From positions 1 through 8,304 of the forward strand of contig URYG01000142.1 of assembly GCA_900551985.1 (NCBI GenBank): DNA of 8,304 nt, given 5' to 3'. Below, piece after piece: positions 1-5,673 of this stretch. Made by a program: the position numbers and the translations under genes. The notes beneath the pieces are model-generated. The model saw only the letters and a list, made by a program, of their open reading frames with translations. It was not told where the DNA came from and searched no databases. The first letter of the stretch is position 1; each line of letters opens with the position of its first letter. This DNA comes from an uncultured Prevotella sp. Lineage in GTDB: Bacteria > Bacteroidota > Bacteroidia > Bacteroidales > Bacteroidaceae.

Positions 1-44
1 CCTTCTTGCCCAGAATATCCAAAAAATGTTCGACCTATTAAACC

Positions 45-61
45 GGGGATTTAAAATCCCC
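45..61. other. Short GC hairpin upstream of the M13 peptidase gene
   Basis: Arms GGGGAT (45-50) and ATCCCC (56-61) enclose a 5-nt AT loop. There is no T-tract after it, so it is not a convincing intrinsic terminator. It sits 33 nt before the chosen ATG of the peptidase and could be a leader hairpin, an operator, or the remnant of an upstream terminator. The first 94 bases otherwise show no recognisable gene end or promoter. Confidence 0.3.
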
Positions 62-94
62 TCATACAAAGAAGATTTATTTAATAAAACAATA

Positions 95-2122
95 ATGAAA
101 ACAAAAGTATTATTTGCAGCATTGTTGCTCAGTGCAACAACTGCTTTTGCCCAGCAGGAGAAGTTGGGCTCCGGTATTGACAAGACCAATATGGACTTGA
201 CCATCAAGCCGGGAAATGATTTCTATCGCTATGCCGCAGGCAACTGGATGAAGAATCATCCACTCGATGCCGAGCATACCGACAATGGTGCTTTCACCGA
301 CCTCTATGAGCAGAACCAGAAGCGCATTCAGGACATCATCCTCGAATATGCTTCCAAGCCACAGCAGAAGGGTTCGCTCGGACAGAAGATCGGTTCGCTC
401 TACAACCTCCGTATGGACAGCGTTCGCCTGAACAAGGAGGGATGGGCACCTATCAAGCCAACTCTCGACCGCATCGCAGCCATCAAGGACCGCAGAGAGT
501 ACCAGCTCGTTACCGCTCAGCTCGATTTCCGTGGCGAGGGTACCATGATGTATGGCATCGGTGTGGGTGCCGACCTTCGTGATGCAGCCAACAACCTCGT
601 AGAGGTAGGACAGAGTGGTCTCGGTCTTGGTGTACGCGATTACTATGTAAACGATGACGAGCAGACCAAGAAGATTCGTGATGCATACAAGGCTTACATG
701 AAGAAGCTCTTCCTGATGGTAGGCAACGACGAGGCTACCGCCCAGAAGAAGATGGAGGCAGTGATGGCTATCGAGACCCGCATCGCCAAGGCTAGTTATA
801 GCCAGGTGCAGCTCCGCGACATCGACAAGAACTATCACAAGATGACCTACAACCAGCTCGTGCTCGATTATCCTGGCATCGACTGGGGCAACGTGTTCCT
901 GGCATCCGGTTTCCCTGCTTTCAAGGAAATTTGCGTAGGTCAGCCTGAGCCAATCCACGAGGTAGAGAAGATTCTTGCAGAAACCTCTCTGGATGATCTG
1001 AAGACATACGCAGAGATCAAGGTGATTTCTGGTGCAACCAGCGTATTGAGCGATGATTTCCGTGCCGTATCCTTCGAGTTGAGCAAGGTAATGAGCGGTG
1101 TTCAGCAGGACCGTCCTCGCTGGAAGCGTGCCGTAAGTACCGTGAGCGGCGTATTGGGCGAGGCTATCGGAAAGATCTACGTAGAGAAGTACTTCCCAGA
1201 GAGCAGCAAGAAGCGTATGCTCGACCTGGTTCACAATCTCCAGACTGCGCTTTCTCAGCGCATCGATGAGGCTACCTGGATGAGTGCTGCTACCAAGGCA
1301 CAGGCTAAGGATAAGCTGGAGAACTTCATCATCAAGATCGGCTATCCTGACAAGTGGAAGGACTATAGCGGATTGCAGGTAGATGACAGCCTTTCTCTCT
1401 ACGAGAATATGGCAAATATCTCAGAGTTCTTTACCAAGGATGCCATCGCCCGCAAGGTGAACAAGCCAGTAGATAAGACAGAGTGGGGAATGACTCCTCA
1501 GACTATCAATGCTTATTATAACCCAACTACCAACGAGATCTGCTTCCCTGCAGCTATCCTCCAGCCTCCATTCTTCGACCCGACAGCCGATGATGCGATG
1601 AACTATGGTGGTATCGGTGGTGTTATCGGTCATGAGATGAGCCACGGCTTTGATGATCAGGGTAGCCAGTTTGACAAGACCGGTAACCAGAACAACTGGT
1701 GGACTGCTGCTGACAAGAAGAACTTCGAGTCTCGCACCAAGATTCTGGTTGACCATTTCAACAAGATTGAGTTGGCTGGCAAGAAGGTAAATGGTCAGAT
1801 GACCCTGGGTGAGAACATCGGTGACAACGGTGGTTTGAACATCGCTTTCCGTGCACTTCAGAATGTGATGAAGACAGAGAAGTTGGGTGTGAAGGATGGA
1901 TTTACTCCAGAGCAGCGCTTCTTCCTGGCATGGGCACGAGTATGGGCAGGCAATGCCCGTCCTGAGTACCTGCAGTATCTGATGACCGTGGATGTTCACT
2001 CTCCAAACGAGGCTCGTGTGAATGGTGCCCTCCCAATGGTGGATTCATGGTATAAGGCATTCAACATCAAGAAGAGTGACAAGCTCTTTGTTCCTAAGAA
2101 CAAGCGTGCACATATCTGGTAA
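95..2122 (+). CDS. pepO: Secreted M13 family (neprilysin/PepO-like) zinc metallopeptidase
   Basis: 675 aa. M13 enzymes cleave small peptides outside the cytoplasm. The frame is open further upstream, but the ATG at 95 is chosen because it begins a classical type I signal peptide: K2/K4, a hydrophobic core at residues 5-12 and an AFA cleavage site after residue 19. The predicted mature protein starts QQ and would be periplasmic or exported. The N-terminal M13 domain follows (about residues 30-440; early motif NDFYRYAAGNW). The catalytic C-terminal part has NAYYNP (472-477), the zinc motif HEMSH (H513, E514, H517) and the third ligand in GENIGDNGG (E573, D577). The protein ends KRAHIW, close to the family's C-terminal CxxW signature but without the Cys. 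Length is normal and the gene looks intact. It stands alone and converges on the transporter gene, with a terminator between them. The pepO symbol is by family; substrate is unknown. Confidence 0.96.
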   Translation: MKTKVLFAALLLSATTAFAQQEKLGSGIDKTNMDLTIKPGNDFYRYAAGNWMKNHPLDAEHTDNGAFTDLYEQNQKRIQDIILEYASKPQQKGSLGQKIGSLYNLRMDSVRLNKEGWAPIKPTLDRIAAIKDRREYQLVTAQLDFRGEGTMMYGIGVGADLRDAANNLVEVGQSGLGLGVRDYYVNDDEQTKKIRDAYKAYMKKLFLMVGNDEATAQKKMEAVMAIETRIAKASYSQVQLRDIDKNYHKMTYNQLVLDYPGIDWGNVFLASGFPAFKEICVGQPEPIHEVEKILAETSLDDLKTYAEIKVISGATSVLSDDFRAVSFELSKVMSGVQQDRPRWKRAVSTVSGVLGEAIGKIYVEKYFPESSKKRMLDLVHNLQTALSQRIDEATWMSAATKAQAKDKLENFIIKIGYPDKWKDYSGLQVDDSLSLYENMANISEFFTKDAIARKVNKPVDKTEWGMTPQTINAYYNPTTNEICFPAAILQPPFFDPTADDAMNYGGIGGVIGHEMSHGFDDQGSQFDKTGNQNNWWTAADKKNFESRTKILVDHFNKIELAGKKVNGQMTLGENIGDNGGLNIAFRALQNVMKTEKLGVKDGFTPEQRFFLAWARVWAGNARPEYLQYLMTVDVHSPNEARVNGALPMVDSWYKAFNIKKSDKLFVPKNKRAHIW

Positions 2123-2132
2123 AAACATAAAT

Positions 2133-2173
2133 AAAAAAAGTCTTGCAGGCTATATGCTTGCAAGACTTTTTTT
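2133..2173. terminator. Bidirectional intrinsic terminator between converging genes
   Basis: Perfect 15-bp arms (2133-2147 and 2159-2173) enclose an 11-nt loop. The core stem is GTCTTGCA/TGCAAGAC, flanked by seven A on the left and seven T on the right, so it ends in a U-tract whichever strand is transcribed. It begins 10 nt after the peptidase stop and lies 45 nt beyond the stop of the opposing transporter gene, so it can serve both. Confidence 0.93.
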
Positions 2174-2217
2174 ATGCTTGTTGCTTTCTTTGCGGAAAGC
2201 ATCGTATGCTATGCTGA

Positions 2218-3135
2218 TTACTTCGTTCCGAAATAAAGGAAGAGCATTCCGAGCAAGACGAGGAGGAGATCCACGAACTTCGCCTTGAGGTTCTTCTCGT
2301 GGAAGATGGCTGCACCGAAGAGGAAGCTGACGATGACCGAACCGCGGCGGATCATGCTTACGATACTGATCATGGCACCCGGCAGGCTGAGCGCATAGAA
2401 ATATACGAAGTCGGCAGCCGAGAGGAAGATGCTGATGAAGATAATGCTCCAGTGCCAATGGAATGGGGTGGAGTTCTTCTTCGTTGGCCACCAGATCATC
2501 AGGAGCATGGCTCCCATGAGGAAGCACTGGTAGATATTGTACCAGCTCTGTACGATCATTCTGTCCAATCCCACACCGCCATTCTCAGGTGGAGCCATCA
2601 GATACTTATCGTAGAGGCCACTCACAGCACCGAGCACGGCAGCCAGCACGATGAAGTAGATCCACTTGTTGTGCTTGAAGTCGATGCCCTCCTTCTTTCC
2701 GCTGCGCGAAAGCATGGCAAAGGAGATGATGGCAAGGATGACACCAATCCACTGGTAGAGGTTGAGTACCTCACCGTAAACCAGCAGGGCACCCACGAGT
2801 GTCATCACCGGACGGGTGGCATTGATAGGTCCCACGATGGTGAGCGGTAGATGCTTCATACCGAAATAACCGAAAATCCAACTGCTCAATACGATGAAAC
2901 TCTTGAGCACGATATACTTGTGAACTTCCCATCCGCCTTCGGCTACATGGAACATTGTTCCATCCAGCGAATTTCCTGTGTAGCTCAAGATGATGAACGG
3001 CAGGAAGATGAGCGATGAGAAAAGCGTGTTCAGAAAGAGCACGGGAATCACTGCGTTACCTGAAAGTGCCTTCTTCTTGAAGGCATCATAGAATCCCAGC
3101 AGCGCTGCTGAGAGAAATGCTAATACTAACCACAT
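2218..3135 (-). CDS. EamA/DMT-superfamily membrane transporter
   Basis: 305 aa, the usual size for a two-repeat drug/metabolite transporter of the inner membrane. Ten hydrophobic segments can be counted at about residues 1-18, 29-52, 73-91, 98-119, 126-142, 158-176, 196-216, 229-250, 254-277 and 286-302. They form two five-helix EamA repeats. The repeat ends match each other: GPINATRPVMTLVGALLVYGE (102-122, in part) against MIRRGSVIVSFLFGAAIFHEK (261-281, in part), each with arginine near the helix start and a G/H-E at its end. The substrate cannot be read from the sequence. It lies 63 nt downstream of truA on the same strand and is probably co-transcribed. The 28-bp heptad repeat array at 3140-3167 lies four nt before its ATG, where a Bacteroidetes translation-initiation region would be. 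It ends at the bidirectional terminator. Confidence 0.9.
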   Translation of the reverse strand: MWLVLAFLSAALLGFYDAFKKKALSGNAVIPVLFLNTLFSSLIFLPFIILSYTGNSLDGTMFHVAEGGWEVHKYIVLKSFIVLSSWIFGYFGMKHLPLTIVGPINATRPVMTLVGALLVYGEVLNLYQWIGVILAIISFAMLSRSGKKEGIDFKHNKWIYFIVLAAVLGAVSGLYDKYLMAPPENGGVGLDRMIVQSWYNIYQCFLMGAMLLMIWWPTKKNSTPFHWHWSIIFISIFLSAADFVYFYALSLPGAMISIVSMIRRGSVIVSFLFGAAIFHEKNLKAKFVDLLLVLLGMLFLYFGTK

Positions 3136-3139
3136 AGTA

Positions 3140-3167
3140 GTGTTTAATGTTTATTGTTTAATGTTTA
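3140..3167. repeat. Tandem 7-bp repeat (four units) before the transporter start
   Basis: On the plus strand the units are GTGTTTA, ATGTTTA, TTGTTTA and ATGTTTA. Read along the transporter mRNA they are TAAACAT, TAAACAA, TAAACAT, TAAACAC. The array ends four nt before the transporter ATG, within the truA-transporter gap. Similar TAAACA-type tracts occur in intergenic DNA of Bacteroidales (recollection, not searched). Confidence 0.85.
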
Positions 3168-3198
3168 CTGAGGCTCGCGCCCTTGTGTTTCTAATCTT

Positions 3199-3957
3199 TT
3201 ATGATCTAATCATTTCATCATTGAAATCATACCCCACGTCTTCCAGGAACAATGCGTTGCCTGGCATGCTTTCGCCCGCATCACTGCGGCTTCCATTGTG
3301 CAGGATGTCGAGAAACTGCTCCATCGTGATCTTGCCCCTGCCTACATCAATGAGGGTGCCCACTACGGCACGCACCATATTTCGGAGAAAACGGTTGGCG
3401 GTAATCTCGAAATACCAGGTGGTAGGGGAGGTCTGAACCCATCGGGCAGCCGACACGTGGCATATGGTGGTCTTGTTGTCACCACCAGCCTTGCAGAAGG
3501 CAGCGTAGTCTTCGTGCTGCAGGAAATACTTTGCCGCCTCGTTCATCTTTTCGAAATCGAGGGGGTAGTTCATCTGCAGGGAATAATGGCGCTCGAAAGG
3601 ATCCTTCCGGGTATGTATATAATAATGATAGGTACGCGAGGTGGCTGAGAAGCGGGCGTGCATCTCAGGATGGACTTCCCGCACTTCATAGACGGCGATG
3701 TCGCGAGGCAGAATCCTATTCAGACGATATGCCAGCTGGTCGGGAGCCATCGGTAGTTTTTCGAAATCGAAGTGCGCCGCCATGTTTCGGGCATGCACGC
3801 CGGTATCGGTTCTTCCTGCACCTACCACTTCAATCTCCTTTCTGAGGAGGATGGAGAGGGCACGCTGCAACTCCTGCTGCACCGAATTGGCATTGGGCTG
3901 AATCTGCCAGCCGTGATAGTTGGTTCCGTCGTAACCAAAGAATATAAAATATCTCAT
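3199..3957 (-). CDS. truA: tRNA pseudouridine(38-40) synthase TruA
   Basis: 252 aa, full length. TruA converts uridines 38-40 in the anticodon stem of many tRNAs to pseudouridine in the cytoplasm. The N-terminus has the family start FGYDGTNYHGWQ (7-18). The catalytic aspartate is D51 in GAGRTDTGVHA (47-57). The conserved active-site tyrosine is Y110 in SRTYHYYIH (107-115). The second-half signature NRFLRNMVRAVVGTLIDVGRG (about 188-208) and the C-terminal MPGNALFLEDVGYD (231-244) are also present. The ATG at 3957 is chosen because the protein then begins directly with the family's first strand, and a -7 box lies 23 nt upstream. It is the first gene of a minus-strand pair with the transporter. 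This is the last host-like gene before the phage-like region. Confidence 0.97.
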   Translation of the reverse strand: MRYFIFFGYDGTNYHGWQIQPNANSVQQELQRALSILLRKEIEVVGAGRTDTGVHARNMAAHFDFEKLPMAPDQLAYRLNRILPRDIAVYEVREVHPEMHARFSATSRTYHYYIHTRKDPFERHYSLQMNYPLDFEKMNEAAKYFLQHEDYAAFCKAGGDNKTTICHVSAARWVQTSPTTWYFEITANRFLRNMVRAVVGTLIDVGRGKITMEQFLDILHNGSRSDAGESMPGNALFLEDVGYDFNDEMIRS

Positions 3958-4268
3958 TGCTTTTCACTTAAAACAGCTGCAAAGTTACTAAAAAAACGTG
4001 AAATATGGTATAATAATACAGAATATTTTCAAAAATGATACAATCTTGAAAGAAAATTGCGATTTTTTATTTTACAATACACCCGTGTAACTGCCTGATA
4101 ATCAACTAGAGCTTTTCGGAAAATTACATATTAAACACCGAGAATGCACCGAGTTACGCATCAAACAAAACGCTGATAATCAAATGTTTGTGTGAATTAC
4201 ATAAAACAAATGTTTGATAAAAGCGCTGCTTTTCCGCGCAAAACGGTGCATAAAAACTCGTTAGAACG
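3958..4268. other. Intergenic junction between host genes and phage-like region
   Basis: A 311-bp gene-free stretch. The truA-proximal third carries the truA -7 box and AT-rich DNA. From about 4075 to 4220 it holds short direct repeats: CTGATAATCAA (4095-4105, 4173-4183), AATTACATA (4122-4130, 4195-4203), CACCGAG (4136-4142, 4147-4153) and CAAATGTTTG (4181-4190, 4207-4216). It also has a palindrome TACAC-CC-GTGTA (4078-4089). No credible ORF, tRNA or strong terminator is seen. It may contain the end of the inserted element. Confidence 0.6.
3980..3987 (-). promoter_or_regulatory. Putative -7 promoter box of truA
   Basis: The minus strand reads TAACTTTG, an exact match to the Bacteroidetes -7 consensus TAnnTTTG. 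It would start transcription about 15-20 nt before the truA ATG. No TTTG is found 19-21 bp upstream, so the -33 element is weak or missing. Confidence 0.5.
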
Positions 4269-4613
4269 CTATAGATTCAGCATCTTTTTTGTAAGTCTGT
4301 CGATGGTCTGCTGTTGACTCTCGATAGTCTTGTTCTGGCGCTCGATGATCTTCAGCAGATTGGCCTGATTACCCTTCGAGAGTTCTTCACCCAGAAGGAG
4401 ATAATTAGCATCGACCCAATCGACGGCATTAATGATTTTCAACATGATATCGTAACCAGGAGCGTTTCTTCCTGATACGATATTCTTGATTGTCGTCCAA
4501 GGTACACCGATCTTCTTTGCAAAAGTTGCAATGGTGTGACCTTCTCTCTCGATGATGCCATTGATGCGATCACCGATAGTTTCTGTTGTTACTGTAGTTT
4601 CTTCTGTACACAT
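4269..4613 (-). CDS. XRE-family HTH repressor with C-terminal coiled coil (CI-like)
   Basis: 114 aa. A compact XRE helix-turn-helix domain covers about residues 14-77; TIATFAKKIGVPWTTIKNIV (27-46) is the HTH core, followed by the family's SGRNAPGYDIMLKI and the ANYLLLGE helix. Residues 84-112 are heptad-like and polar (KIIERQNKTIESQQQTIDRL in part), probably a dimerisation coiled coil. There is no peptidase-type cleavage domain, so release would not be by LexA-like self-cleavage. An in-frame ATG exists at 4631, but the start at 4613 is preferred because the predicted promoter (-33 at 4661-4664, -7 at 4633-4640) would initiate near 4626, after the upstream ATG. It is transcribed away from the five-gene operon and is the obvious candidate to bind the repeats between them. 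Target and inducer are unknown. Confidence 0.85.
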   Translation of the reverse strand: MCTEETTVTTETIGDRINGIIEREGHTIATFAKKIGVPWTTIKNIVSGRNAPGYDIMLKIINAVDWVDANYLLLGEELSKGNQANLLKIIERQNKTIESQQQTIDRLTKKMLNL

Positions 4614-4621
4614 AATTATAT

Positions 4622-4636
4622 CTAATTTCAAACAAA
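4622..4636. repeat. 15-bp direct repeat, copy 1 (over repressor promoter/leader)
   Basis: CTAATTTCAAACAAA, identical to 4766-4780. This copy covers the repressor's predicted transcription start and the edge of its -7 box. Confidence 0.9.
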
Positions 4637-4664
4637 TTCACTCAAAATGCTGAAAAAATACAAA
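4633..4664 (-). promoter_or_regulatory. Putative promoter of the repressor gene
   Basis: On the minus strand a TTTG (-33, plus coordinates 4661-4664) is followed after 20 nt by TGAATTTG (4633-4640), one mismatch from TAnnTTTG. Initiation near 4626 would give a leader of about 13 nt before the ATG at 4613. Confidence 0.55.
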
Positions 4665-4668
4665 ATAA

Positions 4669-4702
4669 TCAGTGAAATGTTTGGTTATATCACTGAAATG
4701 TT
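4669..4702. promoter_or_regulatory. Candidate operator between the divergent promoters
   Basis: Two overlapping symmetries are visible. TCAGTGA (4669-4675) and TCACTGA (4690-4696) form a perfect 7-bp inverted repeat with a 14-bp spacer. TGAAATGTT occurs at 4673-4681 and 4694-4702, exactly 21 bp apart (two helical turns). Both straddle the -33 box of the rightward promoter, where a bound repressor would block it. Confidence 0.6.
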
Positions 4703-4711
4703 ATACTTTTG
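4680..4711 (+). promoter_or_regulatory. Promoter of the five-gene early operon
   Basis: TTTG (4680-4683), a 20-bp spacer and TACTTTTG (4704-4711) match the Bacteroidetes consensus TTTG-N19-21-TAnnTTTG exactly. Initiation near 4715-4718 gives a leader of about 75 nt before the ATG at 4792. Confidence 0.82.
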
Positions 4712-4715
4712 CAGC

Positions 4716-4732
4716 GTGCGAATGTTTCGCAC
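4716..4732 (+). promoter_or_regulatory. Hairpin/operator at the 5' end of the operon transcript
   Basis: GTGCGAA (4716-4722) and TTCGCAC (4726-4732) are perfect 7-bp arms around TGT. It lies at the predicted transcription start, so it may be a 5'-end stem-loop in the mRNA or a DNA-binding palindrome. No T-tract follows. Confidence 0.6.
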
Positions 4733-4765
4733 GGTGCAAATATACAAAAAATATCGCACATAATG

Positions 4766-4780
4766 CTAATTTCAAACAAA
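4766..4780. repeat. 15-bp direct repeat, copy 2 (before the cro-like start)
   Basis: CTAATTTCAAACAAA, identical to 4622-4636 and 144 bp from it. It ends 11 nt before the ATG at 4792, in the expected ribosome-binding part of the leader. Confidence 0.9.
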
Positions 4781-4791
4781 AATTTAATAAA

Positions 4792-4992
4792 ATGGGTTTT
4801 AGTGAGTACATGAAAAGTCTCCCTTATCCACGAACCAAGACCGTGGAGGAGATTGCTAGCTTATGCAAAGTGTCTAATAGTTCCGTCTATAGATGGATAC
4901 AGGGCAAGTCCGAGCCGAACGCTCTATGCAGAGGTCTTGTCTCTGGATATCTTGGTATGCAGGAGAGCGAACTTTTTCCTAATTGTCAATAG
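4792..4992 (+). CDS. Small Cro-like HTH DNA-binding protein
   Basis: 66 aa, not matched to a named protein. Residues 17-43 (TVEEIASLCKVSNSSVYRWI and following) form a helix-turn-helix of the Cro/XRE or MerR-like kind, followed by one helix (45-60) and a short tail. It is little more than a DNA-binding domain, as in phage Cro proteins. The frame stays open upstream to 4672, but that extension runs across the promoter, so the ATG at 4792 is used; the ATG at 4810 is also possible. It is the first gene of the rightward operon, divergent from the repressor, which is the cI/cro arrangement. It probably binds the same operators, which is inference from position. Its stop is followed after one base by the next gene's ATG. 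Confidence 0.78.
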   Translation: MGFSEYMKSLPYPRTKTVEEIASLCKVSNSSVYRWIQGKSEPNALCRGLVSGYLGMQESELFPNCQ

Positions 4993-4993
4993 T

Positions 4994-5548
4994 ATGGAGT
5001 CGATAGAGTTTTACAATACCCCAGAAGGCGATGTCATGTACAAGCCGATTGGGAAGCCGGTGCAAGAGCTTACGCCGAAGAGTAGAGATATTATAGAGGA
5101 GATGCTTGATGTTATCAAGAACAGATATCCTCAGGCATTCAAAGCTCTCTGTGAGCTATATACCGCAAGTGAGTTGAATCGCATGGTTTACGAGTTTAAC
5201 ATTGTTTCCAGATTCTGTAGATGTAACTTTGGAGAGTATGACGCTCATACACCTGATATTGACGCAGACGGATTCTTCCATTTCGAGGAGGTTAAATGTC
5301 CTCTTCGCGGTGAGTGCAGAATGGAAGGTGCTATCTGCAAGCCGAAGCTAGATTCTAAACTGACGGATCGGGAGCTGCAGGTCATAGAACTTATCTCCAA
5401 GGGATTCAGAGCACAAGAGATTGCTGACATCCTAAACATCTCGGTAAAGACGGTGCAGCGCCACCGAGAGAATATCAAGGCTAAGCTGCAGATGCGTTCG
5501 CTGGCCCAAGTCTCTGCTTATTACCACGAACACATCAAAAATAAATAG
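4994..5548 (+). CDS. Cys-rich regulator with C-terminal LuxR-type HTH
   Basis: 184 aa. The C-terminal part (about 121-184) is a LuxR/FixJ-type helix-turn-helix: LTDRELQVIELISKG (123-137) and the recognition stretch AQEIADILNISVKTVQRHRE (140-159). The N-terminal part is not a receiver or autoinducer domain. It is mainly helical (30-70), followed by a cysteine cluster at C75, C77, C102, C108 and C115 that could hold zinc or an iron-sulphur cluster. The ATG at 4994 lies one base after the previous stop, so translation is probably coupled; longer versions would overlap the cro-like gene in another frame. Similar Cys-plus-LuxR proteins occur in Bacteroidales mobile elements as far as I recall. It is likely a second regulator of the element; its signal is unknown. 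Confidence 0.8.
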   Translation: MESIEFYNTPEGDVMYKPIGKPVQELTPKSRDIIEEMLDVIKNRYPQAFKALCELYTASELNRMVYEFNIVSRFCRCNFGEYDAHTPDIDADGFFHFEEVKCPLRGECRMEGAICKPKLDSKLTDRELQVIELISKGFRAQEIADILNISVKTVQRHRENIKAKLQMRSLAQVSAYYHEHIKNK

Positions 5549-5550
5549 CG

Positions 5551-5673
5551 ATGCCACCCCTGGAATGTATGAAATGCGTAGATGGCAGAGCCTGCGTCAA
5601 TGGTAGATTCTGCCTGCCGCAGAAAAGATATGTTGAATACGCCAATAAACCTATCTGTAAAAATGAGCAATAA
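5551..5673 (+). CDS. 40-aa cysteine-rich micro-protein
   Basis: A small ORF starting two bases after the preceding stop and ending 11 nt inside the next gene. It has five cysteines in 40 residues: C6, C9, C15, C21 and C36, with the start CMKC being a CxxC knuckle. The spacing C9-x5-C15-x5-C21-x-P resembles C102-x5-C108-x6-C115-x-P of the LuxR-type protein just upstream. The rest is basic. It may be a zinc-binding micro-protein, perhaps a partner or decoy of the LuxR-type regulator. Its reality rests on its tight fit in the operon and its unusual, ordered cysteine content; function is unknown. Confidence 0.66.
   Translation: MPPLECMKCVDGRACVNGRFCLPQKRYVEYANKPICKNEQ

Noticed and set aside
110..1234. 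374-codon open frame on the minus strand inside the peptidase gene
   Set aside because: It is a shadow of a real gene with strong codon bias. The translation is Leu/His/Ala-rich with no domain, and the plus-strand M13 protein is intact with all catalytic motifs.
2299..2850. 183-codon plus-strand open frame antisense to the transporter
   Set aside because: The product is a low-complexity His/Glu/Asp-rich protein typical of antisense to membrane-protein codons; the minus-strand 10-TM transporter explains the DNA.
4223..4239. GCGC-N9-GCGC possible terminator after the repressor gene
   Set aside because: The stem is only 4 bp and the flanking T-runs do not pair with each other, so it is too weak to call a terminator.
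4672..4791. N-terminal extension of the Cro-like protein from an ATG at 4672
   Set aside because: The extension would be encoded across the rightward promoter itself and adds no recognisable domain; the ATG at 4792 lies downstream of the predicted transcript start.
4853..4993. Upstream extension of the LuxR-type protein in its own frame
   Set aside because: It would overlap most of the 66-aa HTH gene, and the added residues show no domain. The ATG at 4994, one base after the previous stop, is a better start.
5582..5662. 27-residue N-terminal extension of the double-HTH protein
   Set aside because: It overlaps the Cys-rich micro-protein and adds no domain feature; the SANT-like domain begins right after the ATG at 5663.
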